The notes: generated by a model not told the origin, from the sequence alone. A stretch of 64,000 bases of DNA from JAIQFL01 sp035295745 (GCA_035295745.1 DATGIL010000096.1:1-64000), one strand, 5' to 3'. Shown: positions 1 to 9,257, numbered from the stretch's first letter. Numbers and translations are program-made.

Positions 1-590
1 TTCTAACTCCGCCACCAGTTGCTGGATTTCCGCTCGGTTCCGGCGGCGCTTGATGTTCGTGGCTTGCGTCTGTTTGTCCACCCCTCCAGTTCATCACTGG
101 TGGCGGCGCATGAAAAGGGTGCGGTTGCTCAGACGCTTACCCTGTTTCATGAGGCTGCCAGCGTTGCGAGTGATAACGATGCGAAACCTTCGCGTCGCCC
201 AGAAATCGAAATTGCCGTTCAGCCGACTCTTGTGGCCTGCGTGGCACGGACTCGCTTCGTCCAGGCACTCACGAACATTTTTCTAAACGCTATCGAGGCC
301 TATGCGGACGTGGAGTTATTGAGGCCGATTCGTGTCACGGCGAAACTTCATGACGGCTCGTGGCGATTGCGGTGGAAGACTTTGGGTGCGGAATGTCTCC
401 TGAGGCCCAGGACGATGCACTCACCTTGTTTGCAACGAGCAAACCGCACGGCACTGGCTTTGGGTTGCCCCTTGCAGCCAAGATTATTGAGTCTGAGCAC
501 GCGGGGCGCCTCAGCATTGAAAGTACCAAGGGTAGAGGAACGATTATCCGGATTGTTATTCCTCCAAATGCGCAAGTGAGCGCCGGATGA
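1..590 (+). pseudogene. Sensor histidine kinase, ATPase domain, 5'-truncated and frameshifted
   Basis: This is the C-terminal HATPase_c part of a two-component sensor kinase, which would phosphorylate the regulator encoded just downstream. The N box (QALTNIFLNAIEAY) is read in frame 1 at about 260-302. The G1/F/G2 region (VEDFGCGMS, then HGTGFGLPLAAKII) is read only in frame 3 from about 360 to 590. The two halves align as one normal ATPase domain if a net single base was lost near 355-360, in the stretch ggctcgtggcg. The dimerisation and sensor portions lie left of the window or are lost; frame 1 has a stop at 4-6. The end overlaps the regulator start by 4 nt, as in a normal kinase-regulator operon. 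It is either a real pseudogene or an assembly error. Confidence 0.7.
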
Positions 591-985
591 AAACACGTCA
601 TATTGCATTAGTCGTCGAGGACGATCAAGAAACCGCTGAGGATCTTGGCGAGATATTGCGGTCATTGGATTGCGACAGTAATGTCGTCGATAACAGAGAT
701 GCGTTGACGACGCTTGAGGCACGACGCTTTTGCCTGATCCTTCTTGACCTTCAAATTAAGGGGGGCCCCAGACGCGATCAAGGGTCATGTGGAACACGGC
801 AAGAGTCTTCTACGCAGCATTCGATCAAAGTATGGCGAACACAACGGAAACTGCTTCGCGCTGCCGGTGCTCATCATAAGTGGTTTTGCGCGGGAGGCTG
901 ACTCTGCCGTGGAGGTGATGAAGGACGGCGCGAGTGATGTCATCCAGAAGCCCCTGAAGAGCGGCTTGGTATCCGACAGAATACG
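587..985 (+). pseudogene. Response regulator receiver domain, frameshifted and 3'-truncated
   Basis: This is a receiver (REC) domain whose Asp would accept phosphate from the kinase upstream. Frame 2 gives VVEDDQETAEDL (acidic pocket) and LILLDLQIKG (phospho-acceptor Asp). Frame 3 then gives GAPDAIKGHVEHGKSLL, ALPVLIISGFAREAD (switch Ser) and DVIQKPLK (conserved Lys). The frames join exactly if the run of six G at about 760-765 is read as five. After KPLKSG the protein ends at TAA 987-989. That stop lies in GTAAACG, which looks like an IS66-type element end, so the natural C-terminus appears to have been removed by an insertion. No output domain is visible. Confidence 0.7.
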
Positions 986-1193
986 GTAAACGGCCGACGA
1001 TCACCAGAACCAGCCGTTCGGCGCGTGTATCCGTCCGACGAACCCCTGAGGATTATTTGGCCCGCGCAGCCCCCCATCGAGCCGGTGTGAGTTGCGGCAC
1101 CTGGCTGAGCGGCCGGTTCGCCAGACCGGGCAGAATCTCCATCAAATAGTCAACCACAGGCAAAGATAGCCGCCGGCACGATTCCACAACCTG
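986..1193 (-). mobile_element. IS66-family remnant: transposase C-terminus and element end
   Basis: Read on the minus strand, 1190-1053 encodes the C-terminal tail of an IS66 transposase: VESCRRLSLP, then VDYLMEILPGLA, then QLTPARWGAARAK and stop TAA at 1053-1055. These are typical of the IS66 C-terminal element. Beyond the stop the sequence runs to GTAAACGG at 986, which resembles the GTAA-type termini of IS66 elements and sits exactly where the response regulator is cut. The rest of the transposase is missing; at about 1193 the sequence changes to an unrelated remnant. The family call comes from the peptide motifs; the element end is inferred. Confidence 0.6.
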
Positions 1194-1194
1194 C

Positions 1195-1311
1195 ATCATC
1201 ACGCTGCTTGACCGTTTACTCTATCATGCCGACGTGACCGTCGTCGAAGGCAACAGCTACCGAGTCCACATGCCGCTGTCCGTTTTCAGTATTCGTCCGT
1301 TCCGGAAGTGA
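1195..1311 (+). pseudogene. IstB-like transposition ATPase, C-terminal remnant
   Basis: The plus strand reads IITLLDRLLYHADVTV, then VEGNSYRV, and stops at 1309-1311. This matches the end of IstB, the IS21 helper ATPase, whose proteins typically finish with a LLDRLLHH...EGxSYR segment. The N-terminal ATPase core is absent, so the fragment cannot function. It abuts the IS66 remnant head to head, so at least two insertion events followed by deletion are needed. From 1312 to the permease start at 1427 I see no gene. Confidence 0.6.
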
Positions 1312-1426
1312 ACACACCCAAGCGGCCAATCGTAGATCTCTCGGCTGCATTTTCAGTGTATTGGAGTGTGGCTTGCTAACTGCTCAAGGCAAAGCCAACC
1401 CTGTGCAACCCAAACTGGAGGTCACG

Positions 1427-3877
1427 ATGTGGATGGAGGACTTGCGTGGAGCTTTTCGGACTCTCTGTTCTGCGCCAGGCTTTGCGCTCACGGCAGTCCT
1501 TTCTCTGAGCGTCGGTATTGGCGGAACTGTTTCCATGTTCACCGTTGTGAACTCCGTCCTGCTCAAACCTCTCGCCTTGCCAAACCCGGGAAAACTCGTC
1601 CGCGTGATGAATCGTTACACGGCCGCGTACGCCTCTTCGAGAATGGACAGGGAGGCTCCAGGATTGCTTTCCCGGGAGTTTATCCGCTGGCGCAAGCAGA
1701 TCAAATCGCTGGATTCGATCTCGATTACGGCTCTAGCCTGCCGGGCTTGTACCTTGACCGGAACCGGCCGGCCGGAACGGTTGAGTGCGATGGCCGTTTC
1801 CGCTGAATACTTCGATACCTTGGGAGTTCAAGCCCAGCTCGGCAGATGGTTTCGCGAATTCGAAGAGCAGCGCGGCGGACCAGGTGTGGTCATTCTCAGT
1901 GATGCTTTCTGGCGCCGCAACTTCGCCGCGAAAACGGACATCGTAGGCCAAAACATCCATATCAACGGCGCGCCTTACGAGGTAGTAGGCGTCACCCCTT
2001 CCACCTTCCGCGGTGACGTGTTGCATGATGCTTTAGGAGTGCCCGATCGAATCGACATCTATCTGCCGCTGCGGTTTACTCCCCAACAGCTGGAATCGGA
2101 TTTGGCTGACGACTTCGTGGGCATAGCGCGGCTTAAGCCCGATGTGACCCTGGAACAGGCTGGCGCGGAACTCGATTCCACTTTGACTTCGATTCCCGAG
2201 TATCAGGCTTCCTTCAGCGCCCTCAAGGTGCGAGTGCGGCTCCAAGAGTTGCAGAGTGTTGTAGTGGGCGAGGTGCACCAGGGACTGCTGCTCCTCCTGC
2301 TCTCAATGGGCCTGGTGCTGCTAATTGCCTGCGTCAATGTCGCGAACCTCAGTCTTGTGCGCTCCACACAGCGCGCGCGCGAGTTAGCTCTTCGCGCTGC
2401 CCTCGGGGCGACGCGTCGTGATCTCATTCGACGTTCGTTGATGGAGAGCATCCTCATCGCTCTAGCCGGCACGATCACCGGCTTTATTCTTTCGCAGTGG
2501 ATCACCGAATTCGCGGTTTCTCGCGCTCCGCATCTGCCGAGATCCGGGGATATCGCAACGGACGCCGCCGTGCTCTCCTTCGCCATTGGAATATGCGCCC
2601 TGACTACGATGCTCTTCGGCGCATTGCCGGCATGGCAAACCTCCCGTGCCGATCCTCTGGTGGCTCTGAACGCCGGCAGCCGGGGGAATACGGATACGCT
2701 GCGCGGCGGCCGAATTCGATCCGTTCTAATCGCCACGGAAGTAGCCTTGGGTGTTGTCCTGGTCATCGGCTCCGGACTCCTCTTGCGGAGCCTCCATCAG
2801 GTGATGAATGCTCCTCGTGGATTCGATGGGCATGACGTGATGATCGCCGATCTGTACTTGCCTTCGCCAGGCTATCAGCGGATCGACAGACAGATCTCGT
2901 TTTTCCGTCGACTGCGGGACGAACTCATTTCCATGCCCGGCGTGTTGAACGTTTCGGCCAACACGCGCGCGCCGATCGATCAAGAGGCGATCTACACCGT
3001 GTTTGAGGAAAACAGCGCCAAGCCTCTGAATGAACTGATTGCCGCCGGATTCCAGAACGTAACCCCGGAGTATTTTTCCATGATGAAAATCCGCTTGCGT
3101 GCCGGGCGGTTCTTCCGGGATAGCGGTGAGACCGAGCAGGTAGTCGTGATCAGCGAGTCCGCGGCCCAGCGGATGTGGCCCGGGCAGAATCCCCTGGGAA
3201 AGAGAATAAGAAAGTCGAATGAACCTATAGACGATTACTCCCGTGTGGTCGGCGTAGTTGGCGACATTCTCTCAAGCGCATTGGATCGGACTCGTACGCC
3301 CGTGGTCTATCGCCCTTACTCGCAGCGCGGCGGGCGGAATACCGCAGTCACCTTAGTTATTCAGACTGCTCTCCCCGCCTCGCTGGCGGTTCCCCTTCGC
3401 CAAGCAGTTTTGCGTCTTGATCCCGATGTGCCCGTTGGAGAACCACGTTCCATGACGGACGTCATTGCCAACTCGGTACAGGCGCGGGTCTTTCAAGCAT
3501 GGTTGCTCAGCGCATTTGCCCTGGTTGCAGTCTTCCTGGCAGCCATAGGGATTTACAGTGTGTTGAGCTATTCGATCATCCAGCGCCGTAAAGAGATCGG
3601 CATCCGCATCGCACTCGGCGCGGATCGGAAGGACGTTTCCCGGTTCGTGTTCGAGAACGGAATGACTCCAGTCGTGGCCGGATTGGCCATTGGTCTGGCC
3701 GCAGCATCGTTCTTTGCCAGGCTCCTGGCGAGCCTGTTGTTTCAGGTGGGCACATTGGACCCCACCACCTTCGTCGTAACCCCTTTGATTCTGATCCTAA
3801 CCGCCGCCTTGCCGTGCATCCTACTTGCGCGAAAAGCCTCACGCTTCGATCCCATGGATGCGCTGCGTCTAGAATGA
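1427..3877 (+). CDS. ADOP-family ABC transporter permease (MacB/FtsX-like)
   Basis: This is an inner-membrane permease of the acidobacterial duplicated-orphaned-permease type, about 816 residues, a usual length for the family. The N-terminus MWMEDLRGAFRTL followed by a helix (AVLSLSVGIGGTVSMF) and NSVLLKPLALP is the family signature. A MacB-type periplasmic core domain comes next (about 80-270). It is followed by a three-helix FtsX domain (LLLLLLSMGLVLLIACVNVA, then the RARELALRAALGATR coupling loop), a second periplasmic domain, and a second FtsX domain (SAFALVAVFLAAIGIYSVL, then RRKEIGIRIALGA). I chose ATG 1427 because GGAGGT lies about 6 nt upstream; an in-frame ATG at 1361 has no such site. 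No ATPase partner is adjacent, as is usual for ADOPs. The substrate is unknown. Confidence 0.9.
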   Translation: MWMEDLRGAFRTLCSAPGFALTAVLSLSVGIGGTVSMFTVVNSVLLKPLALPNPGKLVRVMNRYTAAYASSRMDREAPGLLSREFIRWRKQIKSLDSISITALACRACTLTGTGRPERLSAMAVSAEYFDTLGVQAQLGRWFREFEEQRGGPGVVILSDAFWRRNFAAKTDIVGQNIHINGAPYEVVGVTPSTFRGDVLHDALGVPDRIDIYLPLRFTPQQLESDLADDFVGIARLKPDVTLEQAGAELDSTLTSIPEYQASFSALKVRVRLQELQSVVVGEVHQGLLLLLLSMGLVLLIACVNVANLSLVRSTQRARELALRAALGATRRDLIRRSLMESILIALAGTITGFILSQWITEFAVSRAPHLPRSGDIATDAAVLSFAIGICALTTMLFGALPAWQTSRADPLVALNAGSRGNTDTLRGGRIRSVLIATEVALGVVLVIGSGLLLRSLHQVMNAPRGFDGHDVMIADLYLPSPGYQRIDRQISFFRRLRDELISMPGVLNVSANTRAPIDQEAIYTVFEENSAKPLNELIAAGFQNVTPEYFSMMKIRLRAGRFFRDSGETEQVVVISESAAQRMWPGQNPLGKRIRKSNEPIDDYSRVVGVVGDILSSALDRTRTPVVYRPYSQRGGRNTAVTLVIQTALPASLAVPLRQAVLRLDPDVPVGEPRSMTDVIANSVQARVFQAWLLSAFALVAVFLAAIGIYSVLSYSIIQRRKEIGIRIALGADRKDVSRFVFENGMTPVVAGLAIGLAAASFFARLLASLLFQVGTLDPTTFVVTPLILILTAALPCILLARKASRFDPMDALRLE

Positions 3878-4164
3878 AAAAGCCATGTGACCGCTTCCGT
3901 GGATCTTGAGCAAGGCCTGCTTCAGCCCGTTTCACTGCCGCCTCCAAGGCGCCCGGAGGGGAGAGACGCTACAGGCTTGCATCCACCGGCTGCAGCTTGA
4001 ACGCGCGGCCCAGTTGCTGGTTCTCCGAAACCACAAACCGCTCCAGACCCGTGAGCCAAGGGCCGCGAGACATGCCAGGTGACCCAGGCGGGAGCCGAGG
4101 TGTCCGTCATGTCAGACGGTTTTTCCCCAAGCGAAGACCGAACTTGATATCTTTGAGTGATTCG

Positions 4165-6033
4165 ATGGGTTATACGAAGCTCAGTTTCTCACTTGTCTTG
4201 ACGTTATGCGCAACAGCCGGGATGATGTCACCGTCCCTTTCCCGCGCTCAGCCTGTGGTGGAATCCAATCTTTCTGCCGCAGCTGTTAAACTTGCCGCGT
4301 CGAGAGCTATAGCGCTTCTTCAAACAGTGGGAGCGAACTGGTCACGCAAGCAGTTTTGTGTTTCCTGCCATAGCCAGATTCTTCCGTTGATGGCTGTGGC
4401 GCGGGCGCGTAAACACGGCGTCCCGGTGGATGAGGACGCGGCGGCACGACAATTGCGCCAGTCGCTCACCCAGTTCCGCCTAGAATATGCCATTCAAGGC
4501 TGGAACCCGGAAATGACCATGGAGGAGGCGTTTACACTTGTGGCCGCATACGATTCGGGCGTCGGCCCAAATCCTACAGCTGCGGCATTCATACGGCTCT
4601 TCTCCAGACGTCAGTTCTCGGACGGGCGGTGGCTATTTGCAGACAATCGACCGCCCATGGCATACAGCGAAATTACGAGCACAGCGGTTGTCTTGCGCTC
4701 GCTCCAAGCGTATCCTGCTCCGCAGATGGCAAACGAGGTCGCGGTACGAGTTCAACGCGCCCGCTTGTGGCTGGAGAGGCAGCATCCGAAGACCACGGAA
4801 GAGCGCACTTTCCGCCTGCTTGGGATGTCCTGGGCGGGTGCTCGAGCCAATGACCTGAGAATGGCTGCTGCGAACCTCCTTTCCGAACAAAATAGCGACG
4901 GCGGGTGGTCCCAGCTATCCATGCTCCCGAGTGATGCCTACTCTACCGGAGAAGCCCTCGTCGCGCTCGCTGATGCTGGGGGCATCAGTGTTGACAGTGA
5001 GGCATTCCGGCGTGGCCTCGCCTTCCTGGTAAAAGCCCAGACGCCAGACGGATCGTGGCACGTCCAGTCACGTATTCACCATCCTGCCGTTGTCAGCCCT
5101 CCCTATTTCGAAAGCGGATTCCCCTGGGGACACGACCAGTTCATTTCTTCGGCTGCTACCAGCTGGGCAGCGATGGCTCTTTCTCTTTCACTTCCGAAAG
5201 AGCCGAATATTCAGAGAGCCGCTTCAGCTCAGGTTATGAATGATCGTTTGGAGCCATGGGCGGAGACTGTACTTTTCGGGAACCTCCAAAGGTTGCGACA
5301 ACTACTGAGTCACGGTTTCAACGCAAATAGCGCGCAGGCGGATGGCACGACTGCTCTGATGATGGCGGCGCCCGATGCGGAAAAAGTCAAACTTCTCCTT
5401 GGCGCCGGTGCGAGAGTTAACGCAAGAGCGAAGTCGCAGTTTACCGCGTTGATGGTTGCCGCTGGTTACATTGGCGCTGCTGAGAGCGTTCGGCTCTTGC
5501 TCGGCAGTGGAGCGGATGTAGAGCTCGGAATCCCGCAGCCTCCGTTCAACGTTTCCGCCGCCTCGCTGGCGGCAGACGCCGGCGATACGGAGACGCTGAA
5601 GGCTCTGTTAGCCAGGGGGGCTAACATTAACCGCAAAGTTGTCGGATTCTGGCTATTTGAGGACGAGTTATGGGAGATCCCGGTGCTTCGGGGTGATTCA
5701 GCTATAGTCGATCTTCTGGCCACGCGAATGGGCCAGAAGGAATTGAGCGAGGCCCTAGTCAGGTCTGTATTTGGAAATCGTCCCGAACAGGTTCGCCGTC
5801 TACTTGCGCATGGCGCAAACGTGAACTTCGTCGACGATGTGGGCATGACACCACTTCTATATGCAGCAAGCATCGACTATGGCGACACTGAGATGATCGA
5901 GACGCTGTTGAAGGCGGGTGCTGATGCCTCTGTCCGTGCTAAGGACGGTTCGACTGCGCTCGACTTGACCAGGAAATACCACCACCGAGAACTGCAAACG
6001 ATGCTGGAACGAGCGGCTGGCCTCAAGTACTAA
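4165..6033 (+). CDS. Secreted alpha-toroid (prenyltransferase/squalene-oxidase-repeat) and ankyrin-repeat protein with CxxCH motif
   Basis: The start at ATG 4165 gives a clear signal peptide (KLSFSLVLTLCATAG, Ala-rich cut near SRAQP), so the protein is exported; an in-frame ATG at 3997 would bury it. A CVSCH motif at about residue 71 could bind c-type haem. Residues about 60-370 contain QW-like repeats (SDGGWSQLSML, TPDGSWHVQ) and helices of the squalene-cyclase/prenyltransferase alpha-toroid fold. The cyclase DxDD motif is not evident, so enzyme activity is doubtful. The C-terminal half (about 375-620) is ankyrin repeats, for example GTTALMMAAPDAEKVKLLL and GMTPLLYAASIDYGDTEMI. The reading is a periplasmic binding scaffold, possibly haem-bearing. 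It appears to be a single-gene unit. Function unknown. Confidence 0.75.
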   Translation: MGYTKLSFSLVLTLCATAGMMSPSLSRAQPVVESNLSAAAVKLAASRAIALLQTVGANWSRKQFCVSCHSQILPLMAVARARKHGVPVDEDAAARQLRQSLTQFRLEYAIQGWNPEMTMEEAFTLVAAYDSGVGPNPTAAAFIRLFSRRQFSDGRWLFADNRPPMAYSEITSTAVVLRSLQAYPAPQMANEVAVRVQRARLWLERQHPKTTEERTFRLLGMSWAGARANDLRMAAANLLSEQNSDGGWSQLSMLPSDAYSTGEALVALADAGGISVDSEAFRRGLAFLVKAQTPDGSWHVQSRIHHPAVVSPPYFESGFPWGHDQFISSAATSWAAMALSLSLPKEPNIQRAASAQVMNDRLEPWAETVLFGNLQRLRQLLSHGFNANSAQADGTTALMMAAPDAEKVKLLLGAGARVNARAKSQFTALMVAAGYIGAAESVRLLLGSGADVELGIPQPPFNVSAASLAADAGDTETLKALLARGANINRKVVGFWLFEDELWEIPVLRGDSAIVDLLATRMGQKELSEALVRSVFGNRPEQVRRLLAHGANVNFVDDVGMTPLLYAASIDYGDTEMIETLLKAGADASVRAKDGSTALDLTRKYHHRELQTMLERAAGLKY

Positions 6034-6401
6034 ACTACTAGGCAATTCGCGATCACCGTTCAGCGATGAGCCCTCCCGCCGTCCGACGTTGGTGATGGCC
6101 CCGTACTGTTCCCGGAGATGGACAGCCCTCACCGTCAAGGGTGAATCGAAGACGGTACGGGGCGCCCCAAGAACTCACAAAAAGCACGAATCAAACGGCA
6201 CGCAGACTGCTCGCTTACCACGTGAAGGCGAATCCAGAACCCGCACGCATGCCGAGACGCGAGGAACTGGATTCGCCCCAAAAAATGGTGTCCCTCCGGG
6301 GACTCATGCGTTTGCCCCCATAAGTTCCGCGATCCGTCGCGCCAGTGTTTCGAGCGGATCCAGCACCGGCAGCCGGCCTCGCCCGAGCAGCGAAAATCAT
6401 C
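6034..6401. other. Gene-free gap between convergent genes
   Basis: Two genes end facing each other across this 368-nt stretch and no convincing coding frame lies inside. The only structure I see is a 9-nt inverted pair, GCCCCGTAC at 6098-6106 and GTACGGGGC at 6155-6163. The short pair TCACC/GGTGA lies between them. This could form a shared bidirectional terminator hairpin or be the remains of a small mobile element. No T-run follows it. Confidence 0.4.
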
Positions 6402-8687
6402 TCACCGGTCCAGGAAGGGTCCGCGAATCGACATCAGCTGACTGCGCGAGCTGTCCGTCCGTGAGTAGATCAGACTCCGCCCGTCGGGGGAAATCGCCAT
6501 GCTAGGCGTGGACACCGGGAGCATCCGGTCGAAGTCCATCACGCGGCTTACCTTCTTCGTCGTGAACGAGTAGACGAAGAGGCTCGGCCGCCTCTGCAAC
6601 TCGTCGTAGAACCAAAGCCCGTCGCCGCCGATCGTCCACCATCGCCGTGCGTTGGCCTCTTCCAAATGGGGAATCTTCTGGGGGCTCCCGGTGGGAAGCG
6701 GCACTTCCCAGAAACCGCGCTCCGGCGCGTTGAAGAGAATCAGACTCTTGCCATCCGGCGCTTCGGCCAGGTCGGATGCCGTGCAGTCGCAAACCAGTTC
6801 GGCACCCAAGCCCGTTGGAGGAGACTTCCAGATCTGGAATTTGCCCCCGCGGTTGGAAACGAAGTAGATCGATTTGCCGTCGCGCGACCAGAAAGGACTA
6901 CGCTGTTCCGATGGCTCGTTCAGCAGCCGCCTCACCGCCCCGCCGCTCGACGAAATCACTAACAGGTCCGACCGGCCTTGCGCCCGCGCTTCAAAGGCGA
7001 TCCACTGCCCATCGGGCGACCAACTGGCATTGCCGAAATCACCGTGCCCGAACTTCGTCACCTGTGTCGCCTGCGACCCATCGGCATTGGCCACCCACAA
7101 TTCCCAGGAGCCCCGCCGGTCGGATGAGAATGCGATTCGCTTTCCATCGGGCGACCACACTCCGTTCCGATTCTGGCGCGTCGACGTGATCAGCTTCTCC
7201 GACGTGTGACTGGCAACATCCAGGCGCCAGATGTTCACGTTCGTGCTGGCGTCCGTGTAGACCAGAAACTGGTCGTCTTTCGCGACGGCCGGCTCGATGG
7301 CGGTCTCGCCGATCGCATTAATCGGCGTGATGGCAGGATCGTGCAACGACACGTTCCACAGGCTGTAGGTTCCGGTTCGATTCGAGCTGAAGATCAGGCT
7401 TTGACCGTCGCCCGACCACGCCAAGCCTCGAATATCGTGCGACTCCGTGGTAATGCGAGTCGATTTTCCACCCTCCGCGGAGATCAGGTACAGATCCGCG
7501 ACGGAATTGTTGCTCAAGAACCTCGCGAACGCCACCTTCTTTCCGTCGGGAGACCAGACCGGCATCACGTCGGAGACTCCGGCAATCTGCTCCGTGAGCC
7601 GCCGAACCTCCAAAGTGGAGAGCGAAACCAGGTGTAGCGGACAGCCATTCTCTCGCGATGGCAGACACTGCCGATACACCAGCGATTTGCCATCCGGCGA
7701 CCAGGCCGGACCCGGGTTCGCGAGCCTCTCCAGTGGACCCGCGCTGACTCGCGTGTGCCCGGGATCGAAGCGTCCAGGCACCGCCACCTGCTTCTCCGGT
7801 CCACCGGCTGCGGGTACGATCATGATCCTGGCGGCGTCCGGGCCTGAACGAATGAACGCGATGGTCTGACCGTCAGGCGACCACGATGGATGAAGGTCGT
7901 TATCAATGTCGGTCGTAAGCCGCCGCGGTTCCCCCGAACCTGTCTGCACATAGATGTCGAGGTTTCCGTCGGGCCCTTCGCGCGTGAAGGCGACGCTCTG
8001 GCCATCGGGAGAGATCGCGGGACTAAAGTCGTGTCCCACCTCGCTGGTCAGAGGTGTGATGCTGACCGCCGACCCAGCCGCCTTGAGCTTCCGCTTCAGC
8101 ATGCCCGGGGCGAGCGCCGCGACAGCGACAATCGCCGCCGCCACAATCGTCACTAGTGCCCACTTGTGCTGCAAGGCTGGCCCTTTAGACGGAGCCTGCA
8201 GTGGGGGCGAAACCGGAAACTGGGGCGGGGCCGTTACTTTGGGCGAGGCCGTTACCTGGCGGGGCGGTGGTACGGATTCTCCAGCGTCCGTGGGCGCGGG
8301 AGCTTCAACTGCGGCTTCCACCACATCGAAGTGCGGCGCGTATCCACCCTTGGGAATCGAGATGCGAACGCGATCGTTCACTCCCTCCCCGGCGTAGTAG
8401 AGTTCCAACTTGCCCCGTAGTCGACGGGCTTCGTTGCGGACTACCGGATCCAGTTTGGGATTGAAGTCCGCCGGCCGGTCGAACACCGCAACCGCGACCG
8501 TGAGCTCTTTGACACCTTCAGGCCCGGACTCGAGTGTCTCCTCGACCACGAAGCGCAGGAATCGGGACATGCGGGCGGACGATTGAAAGCTCGGACTCGC
8601 CTGAATGCGCTTGAGTTGGAGACGAATCTCCGCCTCGGACACAGGAAAGGCAGACCCAGTTTGCGGCGATGGCAGAGCAGTACTCAT
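6402..8687 (-). CDS. DNA-binding-like domain, TM helix and PD40/TolB-type beta-propeller protein
   Basis: This 761-residue membrane protein resembles a one-component sensor. The N-terminal domain (about 15-125) carries SARMSRFLRFVVEETL, then FDRPADFNPKLDPVVRNEAR, then VRISIPKGGYAP. This conserved module is found at the N-terminus of many acidobacterial and rhizobial proteins and is thought to be cytoplasmic and DNA-binding-like. A Pro-rich linker leads to one TM helix (LVTIVAAAIVAVAALAPG, about 177-195). Outside are at least eight PD40 blades with the hallmark WSPDGK/Q or ISPDGQ (for example HPSWSPDGQTIAF and RSPFWSRDGKSIYF). The topology suggests a periplasmic ligand or protein contact passed to an inner domain. 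The target is unknown. The upstream STAS gene reads in the same direction, 118 nt away. Confidence 0.75.
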   Translation of the reverse strand: MSTALPSPQTGSAFPVSEAEIRLQLKRIQASPSFQSSARMSRFLRFVVEETLESGPEGVKELTVAVAVFDRPADFNPKLDPVVRNEARRLRGKLELYYAGEGVNDRVRISIPKGGYAPHFDVVEAAVEAPAPTDAGESVPPPRQVTASPKVTAPPQFPVSPPLQAPSKGPALQHKWALVTIVAAAIVAVAALAPGMLKRKLKAAGSAVSITPLTSEVGHDFSPAISPDGQSVAFTREGPDGNLDIYVQTGSGEPRRLTTDIDNDLHPSWSPDGQTIAFIRSGPDAARIMIVPAAGGPEKQVAVPGRFDPGHTRVSAGPLERLANPGPAWSPDGKSLVYRQCLPSRENGCPLHLVSLSTLEVRRLTEQIAGVSDVMPVWSPDGKKVAFARFLSNNSVADLYLISAEGGKSTRITTESHDIRGLAWSGDGQSLIFSSNRTGTYSLWNVSLHDPAITPINAIGETAIEPAVAKDDQFLVYTDASTNVNIWRLDVASHTSEKLITSTRQNRNGVWSPDGKRIAFSSDRRGSWELWVANADGSQATQVTKFGHGDFGNASWSPDGQWIAFEARAQGRSDLLVISSSGGAVRRLLNEPSEQRSPFWSRDGKSIYFVSNRGGKFQIWKSPPTGLGAELVCDCTASDLAEAPDGKSLILFNAPERGFWEVPLPTGSPQKIPHLEEANARRWWTIGGDGLWFYDELQRRPSLFVYSFTTKKVSRVMDFDRMLPVSTPSMAISPDGRSLIYSRTDSSRSQLMSIRGPFLDR

Positions 8688-8805
8688 CGAGCCGGATACC
8701 GGAGATTCTACTCCAGGCCCGAGATGGAATCGATGATAACCCTGGTTAACCGTCGCCGCTAACCGCCGCCGTTACTACTACTAACCGTTCCGCCGCCAAG
8801 ATTGA

Positions 8806-9249
8806 TTAATGAGTGACCCGGGTCTGATTTTCGAACTCGGCTACATTTTCATATGTCTCGAACACGCCATCCACGCCATACATGCGGAAGACGTGCCCGA
8901 CCGACCCGTAAAGGCCGCACAGCGCCAGGTTGCCGCCGGCTTGCGCGAGCAGCTTACCCATCATCAAAATGCTGCGGACCCCCTCCTTTCTGATCAACTC
9001 GACCGACTCCATATCCAGCACCAAAGTCTTCTCCCCGCGGTTCAGCCAGTAGGCCACTTCGCGCTCCAACTGGGAGATCGTGGTCTCGTCCAACTGGCCT
9101 GTTAGCTGGAGGACGACCTTCCCGGCGGTCCGCATGAACTGGACCGTGAACTTCGTCCGGACGTTGCTGATAAAGGAATACGCGCCAGCGGCATGGAAGG
9201 CCGCGTAGCGACTCTGTTGCATTTGGGTGGCGTCGTGAACGGTTGTCAT
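8806..9249 (-). CDS. STAS-domain protein (anti-sigma-factor-antagonist-like)
   Basis: This is a single-domain STAS protein of 147 residues, the fold of SpoIIAA/RsbV antagonists that bind anti-sigma kinases in the cytoplasm. The segments TVQFMRTAGKVVLQLTGQLD and KTLVLDMESVELIRKEGV match strands 1-3 and the start of the loop-helix of the fold. Where SpoIIAA has the phosphorylatable D-S-S-G, this protein reads R-K-E-G. The phospho-Ser position (about 89) is therefore Glu, which could mimic the phosphorylated state or mean the switch is lost. I chose ATG 9249 because it keeps the two upstream palindromes non-coding; an in-frame ATG at 9333 would add 28 atypical residues and does have AGGGG just before it. 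No kinase or sigma gene is adjacent. Confidence 0.75.
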   Translation of the reverse strand: MTTVHDATQMQQSRYAAFHAAGAYSFISNVRTKFTVQFMRTAGKVVLQLTGQLDETTISQLEREVAYWLNRGEKTLVLDMESVELIRKEGVRSILMMGKLLAQAGGNLALCGLYGSVGHVFRMYGVDGVFETYENVAEFENQTRVTH

Positions 9250-9257
9250 GATGCTAA

